A stretch of DNA of 52,083 nucleotides from Chrysomallon squamiferum (lineage: Eukaryota; Mollusca; Gastropoda; Neomphalida; Peltospiridae): positions 9,982,595 to 10,034,677 of the forward strand of contig CM022678.1 of the NCBI GenBank assembly GCA_012295275.1, given 5' to 3'. The translations under genes were made by a program, and so were the position numbers. Positions 37,652 through 51,175 of the stretch are shown piece by piece. Below the pieces are notes generated by a model, which ran no database searches, was not told where the DNA came from, and was given only the letters and a program-made list of their open reading frames with translations. How positions within the stretch are numbered: position 1 is the first letter of the stretch; each line of letters opens with the position of its first letter.

Positions 37652-38369
37652 ATCATAGATGGGGGCTTACTGTTGTGTATTAAATATCATTTTACCACTA
37701 ATTATTATTTTATGTAATAACATTCGGGATATATGAATGACAATAATCACAAACATAGAGGTTTGACCCGAACTGAATAAACATCATCTGCTAACGTATG
37801 TTTCTATTTTATCTTGCGAAAAAAGGCTACATGGAAAATAATAATAAATAAAATAAATAAGTAAATAAATGATAAAAAGATGGTACAGAAGCAACAACTA
37901 CTAATATTAAAACTAATACTTATACTAACTGTACTCTGTTACCACCTCTACTACCTAATACTAATACTTTTACTATCATTATCACCAAAAGTATACTACT
38001 GCGGATAACAGTAAATCTTTTAATTCCTTTTGTTATTTTACTTTATTTAATTAATTAATTATTTATTTATTTATTTATAACTAATGTTTTTGCAGTGCAC
38101 CTGAATTAATTTTGTCATACTCTTATGAGAGCGTGAGTTCAAAATGTGACTAAACAAAGTCAAGTATGTTTAGCCTCGGTAAACAAACAGAAAGTAAACT
38201 TCTATTAAACTGAACTTGCTGGCTATGAACACTGGCGTGTCTGTGTGTACACGTAACTAAATGCATATTTCTTTTTACGTCTAAACCTGTATTTCGTTTC
38301 TTTCTTTCTCTTAATTATACCCAGTCTCATCCAGTTGGTCCTTCAATTTTAGATTTGGATTTTTCCAAT
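37652..38369. other. AT-rich insert and shared block, no gene seen
   Basis: Low-complexity AAAT and ACT runs (37840-37990), (ATTT)n near 38055, then the duplicon-shared block from 38127. Confidence 0.55.
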
Positions 38370-39480
38370 GGTTGTGTGTATGTGTGCGTGTGTATATGTA
38401 AGAGTGTAAACGTATTTGTGTATCTTCTATGTGGTTGTATGTCTGTGTGTTTATGCGTGCGCTGTGTGTATGTGTTTGTGTGTATGTGTTTGTTTGTATT
38501 TGTTTGTGTGTATGTGTGTTGGTGTACAGTTTGTGTCTGTGTGCGTTGTTTGTATTCTGTATGGATGTGTATGCGTGTGTGTTGTGTTTGTAGATCTGTA
38601 TATGTGTCTGCTGTGTATGTATATGTATATATGTGTATTTATTTCTGTTGTGTGTGTATGTATGTGTATATGTATGTGTATATGTGTTCTATATGTATGT
38701 GTAGGTGTGTAACTTAAAACATCTTCCTTTTCCCTCGAGTATTTTATTCAATGTGATTAATGATATATCTAAGAAATACCCTCATTCCAGCTAGTTTATC
38801 ACTGAAACTTTAAACAAATATAAATACAAAATATAATACTAATACTAATAGTCTCTCTGACAGAAAATAATAACTTTTACTCACTTAGATTTGTTACACA
38901 GTTATAACCACACACACACACATACACACACACATTCACACATAAAAGTCACTTTATATATATTTTATTATTTGTAGGTTAGCATTTATACAAACTGAGC
39001 GAGATAAGTATAAGTACATAAATTACATTCAGAAATATTAATATGTATACATACTGTCGACTATTAGATCGGAAAATTAGTTTAATACTGACATAACGTG
39101 ACCAATTGCACGTATGTGTTGTATTTGTTTAATTGTAATGTATTTTATTTCTTTATTTAACAAGTCGATTTATCTAAATCATCTTTCTATGTGGAGTATG
39201 TTCTCGTGAAGAAATATGTCATTATAAAACACTCGTAACTTGTTTTATTGTTCACACCAGCAAACAAACAACATAGTAAATTTCGCTTCAGTAAACAAAT
39301 AAAATGTTATCTGAACCAATTTCAAATTAGGTTATGCGGTGAATGGAGAGTTGAAAAGCTACATAAATAAAAAAAATAAAACAAATAAAACAAAAAAGAA
39401 AGAAAGGTAGAAACGGAAGAAGAAAAACTTCCTTTGTTCGTCAGTGAAACAAAATCTTATCTTTATTGTCCTTACAGTGG

Positions 39481-39739
39481 CCATATTAAGATATTTTTAT
39501 TTTATTTATTATTATTTTTTACCCCTAGACGCTCTTAACTGAGAAAAAGTCGGATATTTCACTTTGTCATTTCGACCTTTTCTTTCCAGGGAAAAAATAT
39601 GTGTGTGATAAATTTTGCCCAGTAAAGAAAAGTTCGATATATATATATATATATTTTTTATATATATATATATAACAAAAGAAAACAAAACACAATGCCT
39701 TTGTAAGAAAAAACAGAAGGTAACAGCAACGTGTTAAAA
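39481..39739. other. AT-rich junction between copy D and copy C
   Basis: Two (AT)n tracts around 39637-39675 and plain AT-rich sequence. Confidence 0.5.
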
Positions 39740-39936
39740 TAAATTACGTTTTTGTTTGTAAATTTATTGACGTAGCTGTAGATAAATAAAAATGCGAATC
39801 AGCTGCACATTATCACCACGTTTCACATACTGATTTTATCGGGAAATCAATTTAATTATACTGTCAGAAAATAATAATTTTACTCAGTGAGATTTCTTTC
39901 ACACACACACACACACAGACGTATGTGCATGTGTAT

Positions 39937-39999
<63 letters not shown>

Positions 40000-40330
40000 T
40001 TATAAAAATAATACAATTTTAATTACAATAATACTTGTTTGCGTATATTTGTGATATTTTATTATTTTTATTCATATCACTTGTGTGCACCTGAATGAAT
40101 CTGACATATATAAACTAATTAATTAAATATATTATAATATATAGTACATATTTCATTAATTGACTAATCTAAACATACTGTTTGTTTATATGCGTGAAAC
40201 AGAGAGGAGTTCTTAAGTGTTTGACAATGTCAGGTTCATTGAAGTGACACAAGAGAGATATGATTAAAACTAAAATAACATCACAAATATACGCAAACTC
40301 TAAGTATAATTGTAATTTGTATTTTCAGAA
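39740..40330 (+). mobile_element. Interspersed element, copy 3, with inverted tail
   Basis: Blocks GACGTAGCTGTAGATAAATA, ATCGGGAAATCAATTTAATT, (AC)n, (GA)n 39939-39996 and CACCTGAATGAATCTGACA run forward. After 40106 the same element continues in reverse (CAATGTCAGGTTCATTGAAG) to about 40330. Confidence 0.5.
40021..40318. repeat. Imperfect inverted repeat, ~88-bp arms
   Basis: Left arm 40021-40106 and right arm 40228-40318 are opposed copies of the same part of the interspersed element, with a 120-bp spacer. Confidence 0.7.
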
Positions 40331-41675
<1,345 letters not shown>

Positions 41676-41808
41676 TCGTAAAAAGCATTCTGCTAACTGT
41701 CAGTTTCCAACAAGAAAATAAAAGCACGCAAAAAATGAATAAAGACAACAAACAAACAAAAACAAAAAGCACGTGCTTGATGGCAAATGATGAGTACACT
41801 CGGTGTAT

Positions 41809-41874
41809 GTTGTCTCAGTGGTCGAGTGATGTTGTCTCAGTGGTCGAGTGATGTTGTCTCAGTGTTCGAGTGAT
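41809..41874 (+). repeat. 22-bp tandem repeat, 3 units
   Basis: Starts at 41809, 41831 and 41853. The third unit has one substitution. Copy B has two units. Confidence 0.85.
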
Positions 41875-42452
41875 GTCGTCGTCTGTCTAAGAAGTGCGGG
41901 GGAATGGATGTCACACTTTCCAGTCTCGTCAGCAACATCAGACTTTGTGAGAGCACTTCTGTGCTAGTGCCTAGTAATAGCAATTTTCTACTAGCGGATG
42001 GTAGCGGATATTTAAGGTTGTCTTTGTTATAACGTTAAAAACAGAAATCTTTGAGACTGTTTTTCAGTAGATACATTTCTCTTCTGTATACTAGGCATAG
42101 ATAATCTTAATAAAGTAATAATGTATATATGTATATAATCTTTTTATTATTATTATTAAGATTGTGAAGTCTGTATATAGCAACTATAAACTAGAAAAAA
42201 GTCGTGTGTGTGTGTGAGTGTGTTTGTGTGTTAGTAATTATAATAAGTAAATAAACTCTGGGTTTTGTATAACAAACATACAAAGTTTAAGAATTGAGAT
42301 AAAATAGCTATGACGGTATTTGCTTAACAACCAGAGTTTTAAAATTTTAGAATTAAGATAATTAGCTATGGCGGGTTTTGTGTAACAAACAAACAAAGTT
42401 TTAAAATGTGTCAGTCTAGGCTGGTTTCTCTTGCTCATTGAATTCTATATTT

Positions 42453-42600
42453 TCATTGACATCTGCAGTAATCTAATAATTTGTAATCTTTGCACAGTCC
42501 GGTGGGCCCTTTTATGAAATGGAGGTTACTGGCCTCGAAATTCTGACCTTGTTTTGATAAGCGTTTGCCAGCGGGTTAGGGTTAGATTTTTTCTCACTTG
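42453..42600 (-). pseudogene. Relic of the small 54-aa open frame
   Basis: Similar to 18393-18535 with a short internal deletion near 42530 that shifts the frame. Upstream runs straight into (AC)n. Confidence 0.4.
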
Positions 42601-42644
42601 TTGAGAAATTTTGCTGTGTAATCTGTGTCATTAAAGGCGTATAA

Positions 42645-42651
<7 letters not shown>

Positions 42652-42738
<87 letters not shown>
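42652..42738. repeat. (AC)n microsatellite
   Basis: Pure AC tract of about 87 bp. Confidence 0.97.
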
Positions 42739-42740
<2 letters not shown>

Positions 42741-43619
42741 CTTATTACTTATAGTAATATGATTATTTTTCTCTAATTAGGTTTTAGTTGAGTGATTTCT
42801 TCTTATTATTATTATTACTAGTAGTACTAGTAGTAGTAGTACTTTTACTGGTATTGATATTGTTGTTATTTTAGAATCGTCTGAATGAAGAAGCTCACAT
42901 TTTTAGGATAGTTCACACTGATTAGTAGTAAAATACTAATAGTAGTTTTCTATTTTCAGTTCAAACAAAGCTTTCTGTGTAAATATATATTTATATATCT
43001 AGAAATAAGAAAAATATATTAACACATTTTCAGAGTTTTTTCTTAATCCAATTACTTAACAGTCATCTTGGCACCCAAAATCATCTGAAATAATCAAACA
43101 TAAAACATAACTCAGTTAATTTTACAATTCTATCCTTTTTTAAATGTATTTATTTATTTTAAATTACTGCACAATTATAAACAGAACTAGATAATCGTAA
43201 CTGTTCAGAAGAGAGATTTGACTAAACCGACATAAAATGTAAACTGAGTAACCATCTATAAAATCAAAAGAAAACAATTATAAAACAAATCAATCAATCA
43301 ATAAATAAATAAATACTAAATAATTAAATAATAACAGCAGCAAAAGCAAAGTTCAAAAATAGCGATACAGTTTATAAATAAAAAGAAACATCAGATAACT
43401 AGATGCTAACAAAATAATAAATTCATCAAGTGACAAAAAATAAAAATAAATATTATCATTACACAATGGACAGTCTGTATGACGTCGTTAGAACTCAGCA
43501 CTGCATTTAGAACTTCGACCACCTCATACAACACGTTGAGTTCTAAAGGGACAGAACCTCGAGAAATTGCTTGAAATTAGCCGGGTATGTATCCAGAAGG
43601 GTCCGCTGTGTGTCCCACT
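42739..43619. other. Spacer shared with 19190-20040
   Basis: Near-identical to copy B with small indels. No coding support. Confidence 0.55.
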
Positions 43620-43765
43620 GCAAAATCTGTTAATACTGTCCCATGTTGACGATGTTTTACATATTACAAAATCTATTAATACTGTCCCATGTTGATGATG
43701 TTTAACATATTACAAAATCTGTTAATACTGTCCCATGTTGATGTTGTTTTATATATTATAAAATC
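43620..43765 (+). repeat. 46-bp tandem array, 3 units
   Basis: Same unit as the 14-unit array at 20042-20745, with more point changes, ending at the same AAATCAACACAGTACG boundary. Confidence 0.92.
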
Positions 43766-44162
43766 AACACAGTACGTGAAATACTACTGCAGTATTATTA
43801 TTATTATTAGTAGTAGTAGTAGTAGTAGTAGCAGCAGCAGCAGTAGTAGTAGTAATAATAACGATTGTTTGAATTTCCAAAACTGACAAAGAAGTATCAT
43901 CTCTCGAAGAGACTGAAATAAAACCTAAACTGAAGAAGTCACTGCTATAAACACACAGATATAATTAGATTAAAACTCTGCTGTTAGGATGTGAGGTTAT
44001 TTGTGTAGACCTGGTGATGATCTCTAGCTGGGATAATTCTGTGTCTGTCTGTCTGTGCTACGTACATAGATAATTCAGTGTGCGTTCTCTGTGTGTATGT
44101 TCTGATATATGCTTAATTAAACAATGTTTGTTTTGCATAAACTACGTCTTTTATCACGATAA

Positions 44163-44250
<88 letters not shown>

Positions 44251-44938
44251 CTAGTAGTATAATAATAGTAGTAGTTGTTGCTGTAATAGTAATAGTAACA
44301 GTAGTTGTTGTTGAGTAATAGAAATAGTAGCAGTAAGACAAAAACTCAAGAGTAACTGCACGATTTGCAAACAAATATGAAGATAAATCAAATAACAAAA
44401 TAATAAACAAACAAATATGTAGGCAAGAAAAAATCAGTTATCAAAACAATAAAGAAACAAACAAATAAATAAATATGTAGGCAAGAAAAAATCAGTTAAC
44501 AAAATAATAAATAATTAAATATTATAATTTACTCGTATGTAATAACTAAACGTCTCTGTCAGTGAATTTTTATTATTTTTCAGAATTTTCTCCAGCAGTG
44601 ATAAAACTCGTTCATATACAGTCCACTCAGTTACACAGAAAACACCGAGTCCTCGCAAATGATAGTAGTAGTAGGAGTGCTAGACTTAGAAGTAGTGTTA
44701 TCAAATCTATTCAGTTTACTAAATAAGGCCATGCATTGTAACTGATATACCTCACCTGAGTTTTATCTCCATCACGAGACGGTCAAAGTTCTCTTCAGGC
44801 GGATATATTAGATCACGTATTTGTGACTTTGTCTCATAGATCTGAAAACTGGTTTCTACCGTAACACAGCCTCAGTGTCATCTCTTTGTTAGAAAACATC
44901 CAACCTGGTAAGAACTTTTATAAAACAAAAATTGCATT

Positions 44939-44941
<3 letters not shown>
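43766..44941. other. Spacer with (AGT)n tracts and a deletion junction
   Basis: (ATT)n(AGT)n 43795-43855, (AAT)n(AGT)n 44163-44250. At about 44662 the CGCAAATGAT block is fused to GTAGTAGTAGGAGTG, blocks that lie about 765 bp apart in copy B. No gene is seen. Confidence 0.65.

Positions 44942-45034
<93 letters not shown>
44942..45034. repeat. (CT)n microsatellite, 93 bp
   Basis: Counterpart of 22694-22826, followed by the degenerate trinucleotide block to 45300. Confidence 0.97.
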
Positions 45035-45037
<3 letters not shown>

Positions 45038-45516
45038 GTAATAGTTGTAGTGGAAATATTGTTTGTTGTAGTAGTTTTAGTATTAGTTGTTGTAGTACTT
45101 GCAGCAGAATTATTCGTCGTTGTAGTCGTAGTTACATTGTTAATTGTTGCAGTAGTCATAGAAACTTGTAGTACTTGTAGTGTCAGTATTAGTCGTTGTA
45201 GTAGCTGTAGTAGAATTATTAGTTACTACAGTAGCAGTTGTTCTAGTAGTTGTAGTTGCAGTATTTGTTTTTCCAGTGGCTGTTGTAGCATTATTCGTTA
45301 GTATCAGTAACATTACAGTGTTTTAGTATTTACATATCTCTTCTGTATGCTAGCTGTAGACAATTTTAGTAAAGTAATAATTATTGTATAGACTTAAGAT
45401 AGTGTGATCTATATATGAAATAGAGAAAATAAAAACAACTATAAACACTAGAAAAAAGAATATTTAAAAATTTGTCAGTCTAAGCTGGTTTCTCTTGCTC
45501 TTTGATTTCGATTCTT

Positions 45517-45681
45517 TCATTGATATCTACAGGAATCTAATACTTTGTAATCTTTGCACAGTCCTGTCGGCCCTTTTATGAAATAGAGCTCACTGAACCT
45601 CGAAATCCTGACCTTGTTTTGATAAGCTTTTGACAGCGGGTTACTGTTAGATATTTTTCTCACTTGTTTTGGTTCTGTCAT
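45517..45681 (-). CDS. Small repeated open frame, 54 aa (copy C)
   Basis: Intact, 165 bp, almost the same peptide as 8602-8766 (differs at R/S, C/Y and K/E positions). Function unknown. Confidence 0.3.
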   Translation of the reverse strand: MTEPKQVRKISNSNPLSKAYQNKVRISRFSELYFIKGPTGLCKDYKVLDSCRYQ

Positions 45682-46154
45682 TTTGCAGTGTAATCTGTGT
45701 CATCACACAGTTATAAACACGCACACACACACACACACACTCGCATACACACACGTAATGTTAAAAAAGTTTCTTTCTTTCTTTTCTTAGATGAAAAGCG
45801 TCTCTTTATATATTTTATTATTTGTAGGTTAGCATTTATACAAACTGAGCGAGATAAGTATAAGTACATAAATTACATTCAGAAATATTAATAAGTATAC
45901 ATATTGTCGACTATTAGATCGGGAAATAAATTTGATTAAATTAATGTTATAATATGTTAGATGGGGAAATTAGTTTAATACTGACATAAATTATGACAAA
46001 GTGTACGTTTGTGCGGTATTTGTTTAATTGTAGTGTACTTTATTTCGTTATTTAATAAGTCGATATATATAAGTATATATACATATCGACAGATAGATAT
46101 AAAACAAAACATAATGTGTTTGTAACTAAAAACAGGAAGTAGCGGCAACATATG
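45682..46154. other. Spacer with short (AC)n, shared with 24280-24560
   Basis: Contains the GCGAGATAAGTATAAGTACA and TATTAGATCGGGAAATA blocks. No gene is seen. Confidence 0.55.
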
Positions 46155-46640
46155 TTAAAATAAATTACGTTTATTTTTGTAAATTTATTAACAAAGCTGT
46201 AGATAAATAAAAAGCGAATCAGCTGCACATTATCATCACACTTCATATAATAATTAATATCGGGAAATCAATTTAATTATAATGACAGAAAATAATAATT
46301 TTACTCAGTGATATATCTTTCACACACACACGTGTATGCACGTGTATCTCAGAGGGAGGGAGAGAGAGAGAGATTAGATTAATTACACTTATAAAAATAA
46401 TAAAATTTATTAAATTTAATTACAGTTATGCTTGTAGTTTGCGTATATTTTTGACAGTTTTTATTTTTAATCATATTTCTGTGTCAATTGAATCAACATG
46501 ACATTGTCAAACATTCAAGAACTCATTTCTTTCACGCATAGAAACAAACACTATGTTTAGATTAGTCAATTAATGAAATATGTTCTATATATATATATTT
46601 AATTAATTAGATTAAAACCATTTTTATATATATATATAGC
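46155..46640 (+). mobile_element. Interspersed element, copy 4
   Basis: All blocks present in order, with very short internal (AC)n and (GA)n. Ends TCAATTAATGAAATATGTTC plus an (AT)n. Confidence 0.5.
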
Positions 46641-46717
46641 TTAAATAAAATGAAATAAATCTATTTAACACAGAGAAGAGATATATATTCATTATTATAA
46701 TTAGTATAATAATTGAT

Positions 46718-46930
46718 ATCGGGAAATCAATTTAATTATAATGAGAGACAATAATAATTTTACTCAGTGATATTTGTGTCACACACAAACACACACACAC
46801 ACACATATATGTAGGTGTATCTCAGATAGAGATATATTAGATTAATTACACTTATAAAAATAATAAAATTAATTAAATTTACAGTTACAATTATGCTTTT
46901 AGTTTGCGTATATTTGTGATGTTTTATTTT
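46718..46930 (+). mobile_element. Interspersed element, copy 5 (5' half)
   Basis: Second ATCGGGAAATCAATTTAATT block with the (AC)n, a short GA remnant and the GCGTATATTTGTGATGTTTT block, then truncated at an ACATA/ATATA run. Tandem to copy 4. Confidence 0.45.
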
Positions 46931-47567
46931 TAATCACATAACATAACATAATATAATATAATATAATACAATACAATACAGGAAGCATTAAATAAAATGA
47001 AATAAAACTATTTAATACAGAAAAGTGATATATATTTATTATTATTTTATTACTGCTGTGTATACGTAATTAAAAACATACATTCACTTTGTATTCTGTT
47101 TTTCATTATTAGAGTTTATTTATATATCTTACGAAAAGACCTGATACCGCCAGTTCACTATTCAAGTTTAAACAAGATACAATTTTGGCGGCTAAATATA
47201 TTATCTTTCTCTGTCCCACTTCAAGCTAGCTGCTGTTGTCTATTATTACTACATGTGTGATAGGCTCTAAGCAGCATTTTATAACTTAATTCTGTACACA
47301 AACTATGTTAAGGTAGTTGTTAATTTTAATCCTGTTTACTTAACCACAAGAATTTAAATATTTCACGATTATTTTTTATTAGAAGAAACAAACGTTTTAT
47401 AGAAAACTTCAAAGCTCCTACCCCTTCTTTCTTTACGAATTGGTATCTTCCGCTCTGACAAAACCGGGCTTCGCTACTGCAAGAGTAAATTGACATTGTA
47501 GATGAACAAACGGAGAAATGTGTTTCTCTTAAAATTTTCATTTCTCAAGACTAAGTAAGTCAAATTA

Positions 47568-47625
<58 letters not shown>

Positions 47626-48190
47626 GTGCTCTAAGCTATTTAAAAATATCATTTTCAAAGTCAATTCCACGATTACATTGTCGTGCGAGATACGTGTTTT
47701 TCAAGAAAAGTAGCTCGTCACATTGCGAGAAACGATTTCTGTTCTAGTGATCTGCTTAATTAACTTGCAGCATTCGTTTTACTCACATATGTTTAGTGTC
47801 TTGCAGGGTTTTTGTGATTATTTCTTTGCTTCATACAATTTATTACAGCTGACCTCCTTTATTATATTAATCTTGTCTGTCTGCAATTTCCAAGAGGCTG
47901 TCGTCTTCCTTCTCATATTAAGAGTGACGTCACAAGGTTAAATTTAGCAAGTTCGTAATGCACTTTTATTTTACAAATACGACTAAGTAAATAAACAGTT
48001 TATTTAGTGTATTTATAACATATTAATAATTTATAATAAAAATTTCATTTTATTTAATTTCATTTTTATAATAAAAACAGTGTTACATTCGCAAGTTTAT
48101 ATATTTATCATTTCATTTTATGTATTTCTATATACCATTGGTTGTATGACTTATATGGAATTAATATATAATTTTTACCTCCAGTAGGTT
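46931..48190 (+). other. 5' flank / presumed promoter and 5' UTR of gene C
   Basis: Counterpart of 25381-26628, with (ATT)n 47567-47625 and a conserved CRE. The 72-codon frame at 47723 is noncoding by the same argument as in B. Confidence 0.5.
47935..47942. promoter_or_regulatory. CRE-type palindrome upstream of gene C
   Basis: TGACGTCA, about 326 bp before the ATG, conserved in all three copies. Confidence 0.4.
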
Positions 48191-48197
48191 GTTTTCA

Positions 48198-48262
<65 letters not shown>

Positions 48263-48267
48263 CAGAT

Positions 48268-48553
48268 ATGGCAACAGCTTCAAACTCCGATGACAACATT
48301 TCGTGTTCTCTGTGTTTGGAAATTTTTGACAAACCAATAGTTTTTTTATGTGGACATTCGTTTTGTTCTAAATGCCTGCATAATTACATCATCACACATT
48401 ACAACAACAACGACACAGAAATATCCTGCCCATTCTGCATGCAGAATGTCCACATTCCAGACAGCACGAAACCAGTGGAAACATGGGCAGCTCAATTCTC
48501 TATAAACAAGTCACTGGTGGACGCCATTAACAAAATACAACATTCAAAGTTGT
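48268..48553 (+). CDS. TRIM-like gene copy C, exon 1 (RING finger)
   Basis: Same 286-bp structure as in A and B, with donor GTGAGT at 48554. Zinc ligands C13, C16, C28, H30, C33, C36, C54 and C57 are all kept. Non-ligand positions differ from B, for example KPIVFLCGHSFCSKC against KPRVFSCGHSFCLKC, and CPFCMQ against CPFCRQ. The last change replaces a basic residue just after the final zinc pair, a position often involved in E2-ubiquitin contacts in RING ligases. The preceding (ATT)n-TTCACAG suggests a 5' UTR intron. Confidence 0.9.
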
Positions 48554-48792
48554 GTGAGTCAGCAGTGTTGTGTTTTGATTGAGCATTACAATACAATAAT
48601 AAAAAAAAATACACTGTCATTTTACTAAATATATTTGCTGTGTATTAACTATCGTAGCATAATGAAATAGAGGACATTTTATCTATAACATTTTTCTAGT
48701 AAGATTTTACATTTAGTTGAAAAATAAATTCTATAACTCTTCACAATGTATGCATATCTTTATTAATAATAATTACTAATTCTATTATTATT

Positions 48793-48826
<34 letters not shown>

Positions 48827-48832
48827 TTTCAG

Positions 48833-50251
48833 CTAAAAAGGGAGGTCACATTTCAGTTCTGAGTTCTGTTTCTGAGCGTCTCAAATCCTACAAAGAAATT
48901 CTTCAGACAGAGATGGATGATAAGATTGAGGAACTTCACCAAGCCGTCGACATCAACGTCGTGGACACCACACAAGAGGTCAGAAGGATTGGTAACACAC
49001 TAATCACAGATTTCACAGCCGCAGTCCACAAAGAACAAGACAGGTTAATAAGAGAAATAGAAAAATCTCAGAACTTTGTAAACTCAGAAATAGACAAATT
49101 GTTTAGTGAACACAAACATCTGATTGATGAAAATGAAAAGTTTATAAAACTTGGTGAGGGATTTGTTAAAAGAAAAATCAGAGTCAGACATAAAAACAAA
49201 TCTTCCAAAATTCACCAAACTTCAAAACACAACTTCCGAGTTTCTGTCAAATTCTCTTTCACAAATAGAAAAAGCAAAATTCAAAATAAATCTCAGAAAA
49301 TCCGATAAAAAGAAAGAAATGTCTGTGCACATTGGTGAAATAATCACAAACATCCAAACAGACACACAGATAAACAGAGTGACAGACACACTCAAACACA
49401 CAGACACCATTAACACAGAAACACAACACACAGACACACAGATAGACAAACAGACAGACACACTCAAACACACAGACACCATTAACACAAAAACACAAGA
49501 AGATAAAAAAAATCCTTCTGTGTTTTCCATCCTGGTGTCAGGTGAGGACAAGAGTAAAATTGTTGTTAGTGATTGTAACAATAAATGTGTAAAATGTTTT
49601 TGTTTAACAAGAAAATCACTGATAAACAAACACGTGACTTCCACTCGTCCATGCGGTCTTGCTGAGTCACGTGATCAGCAGGGTGATGTTGTTGTTGTCG
49701 TTGCTCTGCCACGTGAAAATAAAATATTGTTTTTAAATTTGGAAAACTTCAAACTGATAAAAACAATTACAACTGGTAAAAAGTATCAGTTTATCGCTGT
49801 GTTACCTGGCAACCGTCTCGCGGTCACTGAGTACTACAGTGAGTGCTTGGACATACTGACAGACAGTGGTCAGCTCATTAATTCTATCTCAACAGATTTG
49901 ATCCCCAGTCCGAGGTTTCTCACAGTTCACGATCAATGTCTGATTGTTGTGTCACAGAGAGAAAACAGTTTATTTTGTGTGACGTCATCAGGTGACGTCA
50001 AATGGAAGTCACGTGATTCACACAAACTGAGAGGCTTGACAGGTGTTACATGTGACAGGGAGGGAAATATTTTTGTTTGTGATTTTGATAGAAATTGTGT
50101 TGTTCAGTTGTCACAAGATGGTAACATTACACGTGACATCCTCACTGACCAGGATGGACTGTCCAGACCTTGGTGTGTCTGTTGTGATGACAACAAACTC
50201 TACGTGGAAACTAACAATGAAATAAAAATATTTACGTGGTGTAAAAAGTAA
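48833..50251 (+). pseudogene. TRIM-like gene copy C, exon 2, one frameshift
   Basis: The best-preserved second exon. Acceptor TTTCAG, coiled coil from about 48905 to 49300, and a linker with two ~66-bp units (49360-49495). The propeller region runs open to the stop TAA at 50249-50251, with strands such as NKILFLNLENFKLIKT, NSLFCVTSSGDVKWKS, EGNIFVCDFDRNCVVQLSQD and NEIKIFTWCKK. The only difference that breaks the frame relative to A and B is one extra base at 49157-49162. It leads to a stop at 49306-49308, giving about 253 residues (RING plus coiled coil). If that base is an assembly error, the gene is intact at about 567 residues. No B-box is present. Confidence 0.87.
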
Positions 50252-50298
50252 ACTTCAAACTGTCTGCTAAGTTAGTTTCACTGAACTGTTTTGAAGTT
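50251..50298 (+). other. Post-stop stem-loop, gene C
   Basis: AACTTCAAAC and GTTTTGAAGTT, identical to B. Confidence 0.5.
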
Positions 50299-50326
50299 GA
50301 AAGTCCACAGACATTTCTTTCTTGTA

Positions 50327-50332
50327 AATAAA
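50327..50332 (+). promoter_or_regulatory. Poly(A) signal of gene C
   Basis: AATAAA, 76 nt after the stop codon. Confidence 0.65.
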
Positions 50333-50469
50333 CAGAAAATCAGTTATTTATTTACTGTAAGGTAATTAATTTAGTTAATTTTTTTTATATCGTTTAACCT
50401 TGCTAAATTACAAAATAGATTTCACTTTAAAACAGACTCTGATTTACTTTTGAAATTTTCACCCAGTTT

Positions 50470-50486
50470 TGTGTGTGTGTGTGTGT
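50470..50486. repeat. Short (GT)n replacing the (CT)n of other copies
   Basis: Flanks match those of 28968-29070 and 3802-3926, but the repeat is GT and only about 17 bp. Confidence 0.85.
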
Positions 50487-50820
50487 TTTTTCTTACATGT
50501 AAACTATTCTATTATTTTGTTAACTGGTTTATTTGAAAGAATGTTTTGTATTTAAAATATATTTGTGCAATCAAAACTGTAATAAAATATTTATATCATA
50601 ATAAATCAAATTATTCTGTCTTTATTTCATTTAAATTTCAAAACTATTTTACATTGTTTCGTGATCTCTTTGTCTGTATAGCTAATATGTATTCACCTAA
50701 CTGTATGTATATCTATATGTCTGTCTGTATAATATAATTCATGTGTATAATGTGTAGAACAAAGTAGTTCACTGATGAGATTTATTATAAATTTATTTTT
50801 AACAGCTAATACAAATTATT

Positions 50821-50959
50821 GTTTTGGAGATCTCTAGCATTTTCAACATGTGAAAAAGCTCTGTGACACTTTCCCCGCGGGTCGGGAGAAATGGTTCAAC
50901 ACGTGCAAAAGGTGCGCGCCGTCGGCCCACGTGTGGGAAAAAAGTTTTAAACTTCCTCA
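50821..50959. other. GC-rich ~140-bp insertion specific to copy C
   Basis: Interrupts a TACAAATTATT/TTTATTCTGCTTGACA junction that is continuous in copy B (29410-29430). Contains CCCCGCGGGTCGGGAG and GGTGCGCGCCGTCGG, unlike anything else in the window. No open frame or terminal repeat is evident. Confidence 0.7.
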
Positions 50960-51069
50960 TTTTTATTCTGCTTGACATATTTTATAAATTTCTGTCTTAT
51001 ACATGAAGTTAAGTTCAATTTTTTCTTTATTTATTTTTTAATCCAAAGAAAGAAATAAACAAGAAGAAA

Positions 51070-51175
51070 AAAGAAAAAAGACAAACACACACACCTATAT
51101 TCACACACACACATACAAATACACAAGTACACACACAGATACAAACACACAGACACACATACATACACATACAAA
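51070..51175. repeat. AC-rich repeat
   Basis: Shorter remainder of the 29549-29960 AC tract. Confidence 0.85.

Larger units (their letters stand above)
37190..39480 (+). other. Partial duplicon copy D
   Basis: Matches 23250-24830 in direct orientation: small open frame, CCTCTGTAG block, GTGAGTTCAAAA block, GCGAGATAAGTATAAG block and ATCGG block. A 630-bp insert (about 37487-38127) splits it and contains the propeller-like scrap. A GT-rich stretch (38370-38715) and unique block (38716-38930) match 18540-18930. Confidence 0.7.

Noticed and set aside
50821-50959. GC-rich insertion as an rRNA or tRNA fragment
   Set aside because: I could not match it to a conserved rRNA or tRNA element, and no cloverleaf is apparent.
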